Shown here: positions 23,363 through 31,822 of the stretch, piece after piece
Position numbering within the stretch: the stretch's first letter is position 1
How the letters are laid out: each line of letters opens with the position of its first letter
NCBI GenBank assembly: GCA_934437985.1
Contig: CAKSBI010000016.1
Location: forward strand, 1-48,303
Origin: an uncultured Lachnospiraceae bacterium
GTDB taxonomy: Bacteria > Bacillota > Clostridia > Lachnospirales > Lachnospiraceae
Direction: 5' to 3'
DNA: 48,303 nucleotides
Made by a program: the position numbers and the translations under genes
Notes under the pieces: model-generated
Seen by the model: the letters and a program-made list of their open reading frames with translations, nothing else
The model's database searches: none
What the model was told of the DNA's origin: nothing

Positions 23363-23793
23363 CAATTCTCCTTAGCTGCAGGACTCTCCTCAGGCTTCTC
23401 CCCAACAGTAATAATATTTAATATATCTTCATATGTCATACTTGTATTAAGCACATACTCCCCCGGCTGTATGTGCGAACCACCCTTACCTGATGCTGAC
23501 AGCTGTGCCCTTATATAAAATGAGTACTTGTTAACAATAAGCTTGTTATGCTCAAGTCTCGCCGCAACCTGCATGGTCGGTTCTTTATCTGCAATAACAA
23601 AATCAACATCAAAGCCTGGTGCTTCCTGAGCCCGCACATTGCCAAAAAGCTGATATGAAAAATCGTATACTTCATCACACAGCCTGGATATACCTACTAT
23701 TACAAGAATGTAAAATATTACACTAAGCAATATTCCCATAAATACCTTTACAACACTGAGTACATTTTTTGTTGAAATTATCTCCTGCGACAT
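23362..23793 (-). CDS. MltG/YceG-like short membrane protein lacking the catalytic domain
   Basis: A 143-residue protein with one membrane helix (about residues 15-40, VFMGILLSVIFYILVIVGI). An extracytoplasmic segment follows that resembles the LysM-like subdomain of the endolytic transglycosylase MltG (IQPGEYVLNTSMTYEDILNII). Full MltG proteins are about 330-400 residues and carry a catalytic Glu domain after this; it is absent. The same short form seems common in related Clostridia, so it is probably not a recent truncation. Its place just before trmR equals that of Bacillus yrrL (mltG). It may bind glycan without cutting. The ATG at 23793 has AGGTG 5 nt upstream; a GTG at 23814 lacks a site. 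Confidence 0.72.
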   Translation of the reverse strand: MSQEIISTKNVLSVVKVFMGILLSVIFYILVIVGISRLCDEVYDFSYQLFGNVRAQEAPGFDVDFVIADKEPTMQVAARLEHNKLIVNKYSFYIRAQLSASGKGGSHIQPGEYVLNTSMTYEDILNIITVGEKPEESPAAKEN

Positions 23794-23827
23794 ATATGCA
23801 CCTGCTTTCACCAATCAAAAAATACTG

Positions 23828-25498
23828 TTAACACTCCATAATGATAGGCAGGATCATTGGGTTACGCTTGGTTCTCTTCCTGATAAAATCACCAAGCGAA
23901 TCACGTATCTCTACTTTCAGCTTACCCCAGTCAGTGACATTTTTACTGAGACATCTGTCAATTGCCATACATACAACTTCCCTTGCCTCTTCCATCAGAT
24001 CCTCTGATTCCCTTACATAAACAAAGCCTCTTGACACAATATCAGGGCCTGCAAGCATCTGGTTGCTGCCCTTCTCAAGTGTAAGAACTATAATTATCAA
24101 TCCATTTTCTGACAAAAGCTGACGGTCACGCAGGACAATATTACCAACATCCCCTACTCCGAGACCATCTACGAATATACCCTGTGCAACAACATTATCT
24201 ACTATCTTACCTTCAGCTTCACTAAGCTGCAATACATTACCGGACTGAAGTAAAAATACATTTTCCTTCTTAACACCCATGCTTCTTGCAAGTTCAGCAT
24301 GTGTCATAAGGTGTCTGTACTCGCCATGGACCGGTACTGCATACTTCGGTTTTGTAAGGGCGTATATAAGCTTGATCTCTTCCTGGCATGCATGCCCTGA
24401 TACATGTGTATCCTGGACTATTACATTAGCACCAAGCTGTGACAGCTCATTAATCACCCTTGATACGGACTTTTCGTTACCGGGTATAGGCGTCGAGCTG
24501 AATATCACAGTATCACCCGGCTTTATCGACACCTTTCTGTGTATTGAGGCTGCCATTCTTGACAATGCTGCCATTGCCTCACCCTGACTTCCTGTTGTGA
24601 TAAGTACAATCTGTTCGTCAGTGTAATTCTTCATCTGTTCTATATCAATAAGTATTCCATCCGGAACATTAAGATATCCAAGCTCATTGGCAGTCGTAAT
24701 AATATTGACCATACTCCGGCCTTCAATTACAACCTTTCTTTTATACTTTTTGGCTGAATTAATTATCTGCTGCACACGGTCCACATTTGAAGCAAATGTT
24801 GCAACAATAATTCTGCTGTCAACGTTATCCGCAAATATATTATCGAAGGTTCTTCCAACAGTACGCTCTGACATTGTATAGCCAGGCTTCATTACGTTAG
24901 TACTGTCGCAAAGCAGTGCAAGCACACCTTTCTTACCAATCTCACCGATTCTCTGGAGATCGATCATATCCCCAAATACCGGTGTATAATCAACCTTAAA
25001 ATCCCCTGTATGGAAAATAACACCCGCAGGTGTTGTTATCGCAAGTGCCGCAGCATCGGCAATACTGTGGTTAGTTCTGACAAACTCTATCCTGCAGTCC
25101 CCAAGATTGATTGACTGCCCATAGGTTACCACCTTACGTCTTACAGCCTTCATAAGTCCATGTTCCCTGAACTTATTCTCAATAATCCCCATTGTCAGCT
25201 TTGTTGCATATATTGGCGCACTTATCTCCTTCATTACATAAGGCAGGGCGCCGATATGGTCTTCATGGCCATGGGTAATAACAAATCCCTTAAGCTTGTC
25301 CTGATGCTCCTTAAGATATGTTACATCCGGAATTACAAGGTCAATACCCAGCATATCCTCATCAGGGAACGACAAACCACAGTCCACTACAATAATACTG
25401 GACTCTGTCTCAATAGCAGTTATATTCATTCCAATCTGCTCAAGTCCTCCAAGCGGAATGATCTTAACTGACTTTCCATATTCTTTTTTTAATTTCAA
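23828..25498 (-). CDS. rnj: Ribonuclease J
   Basis: A 556-residue metallo-beta-lactamase/beta-CASP ribonuclease, the normal RNase J length. It degrades and matures RNA with 5'-3' exonuclease and endonuclease activity. The zinc-binding motif HGHEDHIG is at residues 76-83, with NHSIADA, HTGDFKVD and CDSTN further on. The beta-CASP features IVATFASNVDRVQQI and VHGEYRHLMTHAELA are also clear. The start is TTG at 25498, fixed by GGAGG (25507-25511) 8 nt upstream; the frame's first possible codon at 25513 overlaps that site. It is inserted between yrzB and the mltG-like gene, an arrangement not seen in Bacillus subtilis. Confidence 0.95.
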   Translation of the reverse strand: MKLKKEYGKSVKIIPLGGLEQIGMNITAIETESSIIVVDCGLSFPDEDMLGIDLVIPDVTYLKEHQDKLKGFVITHGHEDHIGALPYVMKEISAPIYATKLTMGIIENKFREHGLMKAVRRKVVTYGQSINLGDCRIEFVRTNHSIADAAALAITTPAGVIFHTGDFKVDYTPVFGDMIDLQRIGEIGKKGVLALLCDSTNVMKPGYTMSERTVGRTFDNIFADNVDSRIIVATFASNVDRVQQIINSAKKYKRKVVIEGRSMVNIITTANELGYLNVPDGILIDIEQMKNYTDEQIVLITTGSQGEAMAALSRMAASIHRKVSIKPGDTVIFSSTPIPGNEKSVSRVINELSQLGANVIVQDTHVSGHACQEEIKLIYALTKPKYAVPVHGEYRHLMTHAELARSMGVKKENVFLLQSGNVLQLSEAEGKIVDNVVAQGIFVDGLGVGDVGNIVLRDRQLLSENGLIIIVLTLEKGSNQMLAGPDIVSRGFVYVRESEDLMEEAREVVCMAIDRCLSKNVTDWGKLKVEIRDSLGDFIRKRTKRNPMILPIIMEC

Positions 25499-25624
25499 AA
25501 AATACACCTCCAAAATAATCGTGCCATACTATGCACATACCCTGCAGAAGCTATATGATCTGCTGCAGCGAACAGCGTACAGTGTGACAAATATATATGT
25601 ATAAAAACTTATTTTTATATCGTA

Positions 25625-25885
25625 TTACAATTCAATATCACAGTCATCAAGCATTGCCTCAAACACCTTTGCAACTGCCTGAAGCTCTGTATCGTTCTCT
25701 ATTATATCATAGAACAGTTCATCTTCCTTAGTTCCTGACTGCTTAAATATCCACATATCTGATTCCTCGCTGTCCTCATCTTCAACTGCAAGCAGATATG
25801 TATTACCTGCAATCTGTGTCTGCTCTATTACATATAGTTCTGTTTCTTCACCATCTTCGTTGTATACTTTTATTGATTCAAGCAT
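25625..25885 (-). CDS. DUF1292 family protein (YrzB-like)
   Basis: An 86-residue acidic protein of the DUF1292/UPF0473 family (Bacillus YrzB). The conserved pattern NEDGEETELYVIEQTQIAGNTYLLAV followed by an acidic stretch and an acidic C-terminus is present. Its function is unknown. It keeps the family's usual place directly after ireB and ruvX. The ATG at 25885 has GGAGG 6 nt upstream. The 126-base gap to RNase J shows no clear terminator. Confidence 0.88.
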   Translation of the reverse strand: MLESIKVYNEDGEETELYVIEQTQIAGNTYLLAVEDEDSEESDMWIFKQSGTKEDELFYDIIENDTELQAVAKVFEAMLDDCDIEL

Positions 25886-25934
25886 AGTATGCCTCCATGT
25901 ATAGCATCATAAATATTAATAACTGACAGAATAA

Positions 25935-26357
25935 TCATCTTATAGAATCAAGATATGCCTGAAGTATCAATACCGCAGCAAGCTTGTCGATTACCTGCTT
26001 TTGTTCCCTTCTGTCATGAATATTACCCTCTTCAAGTATGTGCCTCGCCTGCAATGATGTAAGTCTCTCATCCCACAGCTTAACCGGTATTCCCGTCCGT
26101 CTCTCAAGCATGTGTGCAAATTCTTCCGACTTCTGTGCCTGCCGGCCGGCAGAACCATCCATATTCTTCGGCAGACCGATAACTATAGCCGAAACACCAT
26201 ATTCCCCACACAATGCTTCTATTCTTGCAAGTGTCTTACGAAGCTGGTTCTCTTTTGTTCTTGTTATTGTCTCAAGTCCCTGCGCTGTTATGCCAAGCTC
26301 ATCGCTTACCGCAACACCGACGGTCTTAGATCCATAATCAAGTCCCAGTATTCTCAT
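25935..26357 (-). CDS. ruvX: RuvX/YqgF Holliday junction resolvase-like nuclease
   Basis: A 140-residue RNase H-fold protein of the YqgF/RuvX family, implicated in Holliday junction resolution and pre-16S rRNA 5'-end maturation. The catalytic acidic motifs are visible: [13 protein letters not shown] at the N-terminus (D6), [13 protein letters not shown] in the middle, and [11 protein letters not shown] near residue 100, with a terminal Asp in ...YLDSIR. Length is standard. The ATG at 26357 has AAGAGG 7 nt upstream and lies 14 nt after ireB, in the conserved ireB-ruvX-yrzB order. Confidence 0.94.
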   Translation of the reverse strand: MRILGLDYGSKTVGVAVSDELGITAQGLETITRTKENQLRKTLARIEALCGEYGVSAIVIGLPKNMDGSAGRQAQKSEEFAHMLERRTGIPVKLWDERLTSLQARHILEEGNIHDRREQKQVIDKLAAVLILQAYLDSIR

Positions 26358-26371
26358 ATATCATCCTCTTA

Positions 26372-26632
26372 TCATGCAAGGTTGTTCTTAATATAATCTT
26401 CAAGAAGTACTTCAATTATCTCATCACGCTCTACTCTCATAATAAGGCTTCTTGCCCCATTATGGCTTGTTATATACGTTGGATCTCCGGACATAATATA
26501 TCCTACGATCTGACTGACAGGATTATATCCCTTTTCCTTAAGCGATGAATATACAGATGCTATAACATCTGAAACATCATATTCCGTATCTGTCTGTACT
26601 TTAAAGCATTGAGTATTATGAATCTCCTGCAT
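26372..26632 (-). CDS. ireB: IreB family regulatory phosphoprotein (UPF0297)
   Basis: An 86-residue UPF0297/DUF965 protein. In Enterococcus the homologue IreB is a phosphorylation target of the Ser/Thr kinase IreK and regulates cephalosporin resistance. Family sequence runs throughout: VYSSLKEKGYNPVSQIVGYIMSGDPTYITSHNGARSLI, then EIIEVLLEDYI. The family's N-terminal Thr-containing segment is seen as VQTDTEYDV. The frame opens with GTG at 26644, but the ATG at 26632 with GGTGG 5 nt upstream is favoured and gives the usual length. First gene of the ireB-ruvX-yrzB block. Confidence 0.92.
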   Translation of the reverse strand: MQEIHNTQCFKVQTDTEYDVSDVIASVYSSLKEKGYNPVSQIVGYIMSGDPTYITSHNGARSLIMRVERDEIIEVLLEDYIKNNLA

Positions 26633-26688
26633 AACCGCCACCACTTTCTATAATCAGATATAACCACGAATGTACGTACCCATATCCT

Positions 26689-28005
26689 CTATATTAATAT
26701 ATTGTCAAGAATTCCGCAAGGAATAATTTCCACTACTTTATTTGAAATATTATCTGTGCCATCAGCCTTCAGTCCAAGCCTGACATATCTCTCATTATGT
26801 CCTACCCAATACATTTCACCATTAATCTCGGTCTTTTCCTCAACTAGACAGAGCTGCTTCTTTCCTATCATCCCGGTTATATAATCATGCGTCAGGCTGT
26901 CAGTACACTCTATAAGTCTGTTACTCCTTTCGCCCTTGATGACCTCATCAACCTGGTCAGGCATAACGGCCGCCCTCGTGCCATCCCGTCTTGAATACTT
27001 GAACACATGTACAGCAGCAAACCTTACAGCCTTAACGTACTGAAGTGTCTGTTCAAATTCTTCCTCTGTTTCCCCCGGAAAACCAACAATTATATCTGTT
27101 GTAATCGCCGGGGCATCAAAATACTTCCTGAGAATATCACATGCATCAATATAGTCTTTTGTATTATACTTTCTGTTCATTCTTGCAAGCGTAGTGTCAC
27201 ATCCGCTCTGCAGTGACAGATGAAAATGCGGACATACCTTCTTAATCCCCGCCAGTCCGGAAATGAATCCCTCTGTAACGATCCGTGGTTCAAGAGACCC
27301 GAGTCTGATCCGCTCAATCTGCTCTACCGATGCAAGCTTTTCAATAAGATTAAATAACGGAGTGCCCCCAAGCCTGGTAAATGTATTGAATTCACTTTTG
27401 TCTACTCCATATGACGAAAGGTGTATACCTGTTAAAACTATTTCTTTATAACCTTTTCTCGCCAATTCCACAGTCTCATCATATACATCTTCTTCATCCC
27501 GGCTTTTCAGCTTTCCACGGACGTATGGTATCTTACAGTAGCTGCAAAACTGATTACACCCATCCTGTACCTTAATATAAGCCCTTGTGCGTGCTTCAAT
27601 AACATTATGCTCACTCTCGGCTATTTCAAACACAGGCTCATGTCCATTGCAAAATTTTTCCTTTGCAGCCCGGTCAATTATATCAAATGCCTCATTTTTT
27701 TGCGAGTTTCCAATTACAACATGGATTGTCGTATCATCCACAAGTGATTCACCTGCGGCATCAGCAAAGCATCCCATGGCAACAACAATCGCATTCTTAT
27801 TCAATCTTCCACCCCTGTGGAGCATTTTACGTGATTTGCGGTCTGCAATATTAGTAACTGTGCATGTATTAACAACATATATATCAGCCTGCCCATCAAA
27901 CGGAACAACAATATATCCGGCTGCCTCACATTGCTTCTGAAGCTTTTCAGTCTCGTACTGGTTAACTTTACAGCCAAGAGTCATAAAAGCAATTCTGTAT
28001 GACAT
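26689..28005 (-). CDS. mtaB: tRNA threonylcarbamoyladenosine methylthiotransferase MtaB
   Basis: A 438-residue radical-SAM methylthiotransferase forming ms2t6A37 in tRNAs reading ANN codons. Domain order is as for MiaB: UPF0004 cysteines in TLGCKVNQYET, VNTCTVTNIADRKSR and MGCFAD; the radical-SAM motif CNQFCSYCKIPYVRGK; and a C-terminal TRAM-like end. TLGCKVNQYET and the NIADRKSRK segment are characteristic of MtaB rather than MiaB. The ATG at 28005 has GGGAG 8 nt upstream; the earlier ATG at 28020 overlaps that site. It is divergent from the HPr-like gene and lies 56 nt upstream of ireB, so it may head the long minus-strand run. Confidence 0.94.
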   Translation of the reverse strand: MSYRIAFMTLGCKVNQYETEKLQKQCEAAGYIVVPFDGQADIYVVNTCTVTNIADRKSRKMLHRGGRLNKNAIVVAMGCFADAAGESLVDDTTIHVVIGNSQKNEAFDIIDRAAKEKFCNGHEPVFEIAESEHNVIEARTRAYIKVQDGCNQFCSYCKIPYVRGKLKSRDEEDVYDETVELARKGYKEIVLTGIHLSSYGVDKSEFNTFTRLGGTPLFNLIEKLASVEQIERIRLGSLEPRIVTEGFISGLAGIKKVCPHFHLSLQSGCDTTLARMNRKYNTKDYIDACDILRKYFDAPAITTDIIVGFPGETEEEFEQTLQYVKAVRFAAVHVFKYSRRDGTRAAVMPDQVDEVIKGERSNRLIECTDSLTHDYITGMIGKKQLCLVEEKTEINGEMYWVGHNERYVRLGLKADGTDNISNKVVEIIPCGILDNILI

Positions 28006-28091
28006 AATCCATACTCCCATTCTCTTGTTTTATTATCATCAACAGTCCCACTGTTAACAGCAATTTTTACAACATCTTTGTGTAAAAAACA

Positions 28092-28119
28092 TTGACATTT
28101 TACTTCCTTATGCTACTAT
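28092..28119 (+). promoter_or_regulatory. Putative promoter of the HPr-like gene
   Basis: TTGACA (28092-28097) and TACTAT (28114-28119) with a 16-base spacer, 35 nt before the ATG at 28155. GGAGG (28141-28145) follows. Confidence 0.6.
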
Positions 28120-28154
28120 TATTATTAAATAAAAACATAAGGAGGTCCTACATC

Positions 28155-28388
28155 ATGACAACAGTAAAGATTTCACTCAACTCAATTGATAAGGTTAAAA
28201 ATTTCGTAAGGGACGTTACAAAGTTTGATTGTGACTTCGATCTTATATCAGGAAGATACGTAATTGACGCTAAGTCAATCATGGGAATATTCAGTCTTGA
28301 TCTTTCCAAGGCAATTGAACTCAGTATTCATACGGATGATAATATTGATGAAGTTCTTAAGGTACTTGCACCTTATATCGTTGAATAA
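28155..28388 (+). CDS. HPr-like protein without the active-site histidine
   Basis: A 77-residue protein with the size and fold pattern of the phosphocarrier HPr. The region DAKSIMGIFSLDLSKAIEL matches the KSIMG segment around the regulatory Ser46 of HPr. The segment that should hold the phosphorylatable His15 (GLHARPA in HPr) is replaced by SIDKVKNFV, with no His. It therefore cannot carry phosphate like HPr in the sugar phosphotransferase system; a structural or regulatory role (Crh-like or otherwise) is possible. The ATG has GGAGG 9 nt upstream. It is monocistronic, with its own promoter and terminator, and divergent from mtaB. Confidence 0.8.
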   Translation: MTTVKISLNSIDKVKNFVRDVTKFDCDFDLISGRYVIDAKSIMGIFSLDLSKAIELSIHTDDNIDEVLKVLAPYIVE

Positions 28389-28422
28389 AGATGTCCCGCT
28401 GCTTACTGTGGGGTATCTGGCT

Positions 28423-28457
28423 GCACGCAGGGTTTCAATCCCTGACGTGCTTTTTTT
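28423..28457 (+). terminator. Rho-independent terminator after the HPr-like gene
   Basis: A stem of GCACG...AGGG and CCCT...CGTGC arms around a 7-base loop, followed by seven T. It lies 34 nt past the stop, in the convergent region before the end of thiI. Confidence 0.9.
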
Positions 28458-28528
28458 ATCCCCGAAACCGGTATGCTTTCCCAATTGTGTAATTTACATA
28501 ATCTACCTTCGTTGTTTCCCTGTATGGA

Positions 28529-29710
28529 TCATAATGAGATATCTATTATCTCATCTGTAGCATATGCCCGCTCAAGCATCTCATCAATAACATCATCAAG
28601 CTTCCTCTCTGACTTTCTGATAACATTAACATTTGGCTTAGTTACCGGATGCTTTGCAACGAAAATAGTACAGCAGTCCTCGTATGGCTGAATAGATATG
28701 TCAAATGCATCTATTCTCTGCGATATGTCGATAATATCCTGCTTGTCAAATGCAATAAGCGGTCTGTACACAGGAAGCTCACACACCTCGTTCGTTGAAC
28801 GGAGACTATGCATTGTCTGGCTTGCTACCTGTCCTATACTCTCACCGGTTATGAGCCCGAGACAGTCATTTTCAAGAGCCAGCTTTTCTGCTATCCTCAT
28901 CATATATCTTCTCATTATGATGGTAAGCTCATCATGCGGACATTTCTCATATATTGCCATCTGTATTTCAGTAAAATTAATTACATGAAGACGAAGCTCA
29001 CCTGAATATACGGCAACCTTTTTTGCAAGATCCACAACCTTCTTCTTCGCACGCTCACTTGTATATGGCGGAGCATGGAAATATACTGCCTCAAGCTTTA
29101 CCCCACGCTTTGAAATCATGTATCCGGCAACAGGGCTGTCTATTCCACCCGAAAGAAGGAGCATGGCCTTACCGCTTGTTCCAACCGGCATGCCTCCGGG
29201 TCCCGGAATTACCCTTGAATAAATATATGCCCTGTCCCTTACTTCGATATGAATCCTCACCTGTGGGTCATGCACATCAACCTGCATTTCAGGAAATCTT
29301 TCAAGAAGTACTGCCCCAAGCTCAATCCCTATCTCTGGCGAGGTGTACTGATAATGCTTATCACTTCTTCTTGCCTCAACCTTAAATGTAAAGTTACGGT
29401 CTGCATACTGTTCCTCAACAAATCTGCATGCCTCATTACACAGATTATCCCATGACTTGTCCGCAACAAGAACTACCGGGCATATCGCCGCAATACCAAA
29501 CACCCTGCCAAGCGTTTCGATTACTTCATCATAATCATAATCAGATAATACTTCGATATATACTCTTCCACGCTCCTTGGTTACTTCAAATTCACCGTCA
29601 CATCTGCCCACCGCCTCACGGATGTTGCGGCAAAGCGCATCTTCAAATACATATCTGTTCTTACCTTTTATTCCTATCTCGGAATACTTAATCAAAAATG
29701 CCTTGTACAT
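28529..29710 (-). CDS. thiI: tRNA 4-thiouridine synthetase ThiI
   Basis: A 393-residue protein that adenylates and thiolates uridine 8 in tRNA. It has an N-terminal ferredoxin-like/THUMP region (about 1-165), the PP-loop pyrophosphatase motif SGGIDSP (187-193), then the AANH-type domain with GESIGQVASQTM and the family Cys pair region EDCCTIFVAKHPVTKP. The rhodanese domain found in E. coli ThiI is absent, as in most Gram-positive forms, which use a dedicated cysteine desulfurase. That enzyme is the next gene upstream (15 nt), an operon matching Bacillus nifZ-thiI. A role in thiazole synthesis is not implied without the rhodanese domain. Confidence 0.96.
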   Translation of the reverse strand: MYKAFLIKYSEIGIKGKNRYVFEDALCRNIREAVGRCDGEFEVTKERGRVYIEVLSDYDYDEVIETLGRVFGIAAICPVVLVADKSWDNLCNEACRFVEEQYADRNFTFKVEARRSDKHYQYTSPEIGIELGAVLLERFPEMQVDVHDPQVRIHIEVRDRAYIYSRVIPGPGGMPVGTSGKAMLLLSGGIDSPVAGYMISKRGVKLEAVYFHAPPYTSERAKKKVVDLAKKVAVYSGELRLHVINFTEIQMAIYEKCPHDELTIIMRRYMMRIAEKLALENDCLGLITGESIGQVASQTMHSLRSTNEVCELPVYRPLIAFDKQDIIDISQRIDAFDISIQPYEDCCTIFVAKHPVTKPNVNVIRKSERKLDDVIDEMLERAYATDEIIDISL

Positions 29711-29725
29711 AATACCAACCTTTCA

Positions 29726-30889
29726 TCAATAACTCTTAAATCTTCTAAGCACCGGAAGATGCTTTGCAAGCACACTGACCGTGTATTCTGCTTCTTCCAT
29801 AGTTGTATAATAACTCAATGACAGCCTTATTGTTGAGTCAACCAGTCCATTTTCCACACCGATTGCCTTAAGCGTTCCACTAAGACCCGGATGGTTGGAC
29901 GAGCATGCAGACCCTGACGATACATATACCCCATCTGCAGCAATTGCATGAAGAAGCACCTCACTCTTAACCCCTTCAAATGACACACTGAGAATATGCG
30001 GAGCACCTGTCCCTGCCGAATTTGCAGCATTGGCATTAATATAAGTCCCATCCATTTTACACAGTTCATCAATAAGATACTGCTTGATCTCCCTCATATT
30101 CGCTGTCTGTGCATCAAGATTCTTATATGCAAGCTCAGCCGCAGCACCAAGACCGGCTATTCCCGGAACATTTTCCGTACCCGAACGAAGCCCTTTTTCC
30201 TGACCGCCACCATATATATAAGGCAGCATCCTTACATTATCCGCATGGTACAAAAATCCTGTTCCCTTCGGTCCAAGAAACTTGTGTCCGCTTACTGACA
30301 TAAGGTCTATCCCAAGCTTCTTCGGGTTAATTCTCAGCTTGCCATACGCCTGGATGGCATCCACATGGAATATGACCTTATTATTAACTGCCTTTGCAGC
30401 TGTTGTCAATCCGGCAATATCCTGGACCGAACCAACTTCATTATTAACAAACATAACCGATACAAGTGTAGTATCAGGACGTATTGCTGCTTTCAGGACA
30501 TCTGCATCTACCAGACCCTCACTGTCAACCGGAAGATATGTCACCTCAAAACCCCTGCTCTCAAGAAATGCAAGAGGCTCATGCACAGATGCGTGTTCTA
30601 TCACTGTAGAAACAATGTGCCTGCCTGCTCTCTCATTAGCTAATGCAGTTCCTATAAGAGCCTGGTTATTAGCCTCAGTTCCTCCTGATGTAAATGTTAT
30701 ATTTCTACGGTCACATTTTAATGTACCGGCTATTATCTCCCTTGCCTTATCAATATATTCCTCTGCTTCCATACCCTTTGTATGTTTTGAAGAGGGATTA
30801 CCATAATCCTCCTGCATAACCTTTACCATTATATCCCGCACTTCATCCCTTACTCTTGTAGTTGCGGCATTATCCATATACACTTCCAT
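29726..30889 (-). CDS. Cysteine desulfurase (NifS/IscS-like, partner of ThiI)
   Basis: A 387-residue class V aminotransferase-fold PLP enzyme that takes sulfur from cysteine as an enzyme persulfide. It opens with YMDNAATT; the PLP Lys is K203 in SVSGHKFLGPKG; GGGQEKGLRSGTEN is present; and the persulfide Cys is C329 in SSGSACSS, on the loop of group I (NifS/IscS) enzymes. It directly precedes thiI, so its main job is probably sulfur donation to ThiI, as for Bacillus NifZ. No iscU or sufU lies nearby. The ATG at 30889 has a GGAG 11 nt upstream; rsmE lies 44 nt upstream and may be co-transcribed. Confidence 0.94.
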   Translation of the reverse strand: MEVYMDNAATTRVRDEVRDIMVKVMQEDYGNPSSKHTKGMEAEEYIDKAREIIAGTLKCDRRNITFTSGGTEANNQALIGTALANERAGRHIVSTVIEHASVHEPLAFLESRGFEVTYLPVDSEGLVDADVLKAAIRPDTTLVSVMFVNNEVGSVQDIAGLTTAAKAVNNKVIFHVDAIQAYGKLRINPKKLGIDLMSVSGHKFLGPKGTGFLYHADNVRMLPYIYGGGQEKGLRSGTENVPGIAGLGAAAELAYKNLDAQTANMREIKQYLIDELCKMDGTYINANAANSAGTGAPHILSVSFEGVKSEVLLHAIAADGVYVSSGSACSSNHPGLSGTLKAIGVENGLVDSTIRLSLSYYTTMEEAEYTVSVLAKHLPVLRRFKSY

Positions 30890-30933
30890 TATCTGTATGT
30901 CTCCAATTTTATTTACTTAATATGACCAATTAT

Positions 30934-31686
30934 TTATATGCCATATCTGCTTTCTATTTCAAACATAAGTATTGATAACACTGCCATTCCTGCAGTCTCT
31001 GTCCTTAGTATTCTCTTTCCAAGTGATATAACATTAACACCTGCTGCCACTGCAGCTTCTATCTCTTTATCCTCAAATCCGCCCTCAGGACCGATAAATA
31101 TACCTGCCGACCCTGATGACACTGCTGTATCCATACTCCTCTCTGCAGCCTTCATTCCCTCTGCATGCTCATATGGTATCATATTATATTCTAACTGTGC
31201 AGCATACTTTAAGCTTTCCGAAAAGCTCATCGGCATCTTAACCTGTGGGATAATCCCCCTTGCAGACTGCTTTGCCGCCGCCTCTGCAATTGTCTGCCAT
31301 CTTGCAAGCTTTTTTTGCTGCTTTGTTCCTTTATCCAGTTTTACAACGCATCTTTTTGTCTCTACAGGGATTATCTCATATACACCCAGTTCAACGGCCT
31401 TCTGTATTATAAGCTCCATCTTGTCAAGCTTTGGCAGAGCCTGAAACAGATACAGCTTCACCGGAAGCTCCGCCTCACTAAACTTTTTACCAGTTATTAC
31501 AGCAGTCACCTCATCAGCATCTACACTGTCAATATCGCAGTAATAATCTGTTCCTGCTTTATCATTTACAATAATATGCTCTCCCTGTGTCATACGGAGC
31601 ACATTCCTTATATGATTCACATCCGGTCCCGTTATTGATATCCGGTCATCATATATACAATTATCATCTACATAAAATCTATACAT
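30934..31686 (-). CDS. rsmE: 16S rRNA (uracil-1498-N3)-methyltransferase RsmE
   Basis: A 250-residue SPOUT methyltransferase that makes m3U1498 in 16S rRNA. It has an N-terminal PUA-like part with HIRNVLRMTQGEHIIVNDKAG and a C-terminal SPOUT knot with IGPEGGFEDKEIE and SLGKRILRTETAGMAVLSI, the SAM-binding signature of the family. Length is standard. The ATG at 31686 has a CTCC-complement GGAG site 8 nt upstream. In many Firmicutes rsmE follows prmA; prmA is not present here. Confidence 0.95.
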   Translation of the reverse strand: MYRFYVDDNCIYDDRISITGPDVNHIRNVLRMTQGEHIIVNDKAGTDYYCDIDSVDADEVTAVITGKKFSEAELPVKLYLFQALPKLDKMELIIQKAVELGVYEIIPVETKRCVVKLDKGTKQQKKLARWQTIAEAAAKQSARGIIPQVKMPMSFSESLKYAAQLEYNMIPYEHAEGMKAAERSMDTAVSSGSAGIFIGPEGGFEDKEIEAAVAAGVNVISLGKRILRTETAGMAVLSILMFEIESRYGI

Positions 31687-31745
31687 TCTCTATTCTCCAT
31701 AATATATGCCTTTGAACATCCGGGGCATCAGCACATTAACACTCT

Positions 31746-31794
31746 AAAAGGCACAGGCGTCCGGAATCCACTGTTCCGGACGCATGCGCCCTTT
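31746..31794 (-). terminator. Terminator of the esterase gene
   Basis: A perfect 10-bp stem (GCGTCCGGAA and TTCCGGACGC) extended by outer GGC/GCC pairs, then TTTT on the minus strand, 29 nt after the esterase stop. A/T runs on both sides could let it work in both directions. Confidence 0.85.
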
Positions 31795-31822
31795 ATCATA
31801 AAGCTGATTAAGGAATTATGTA

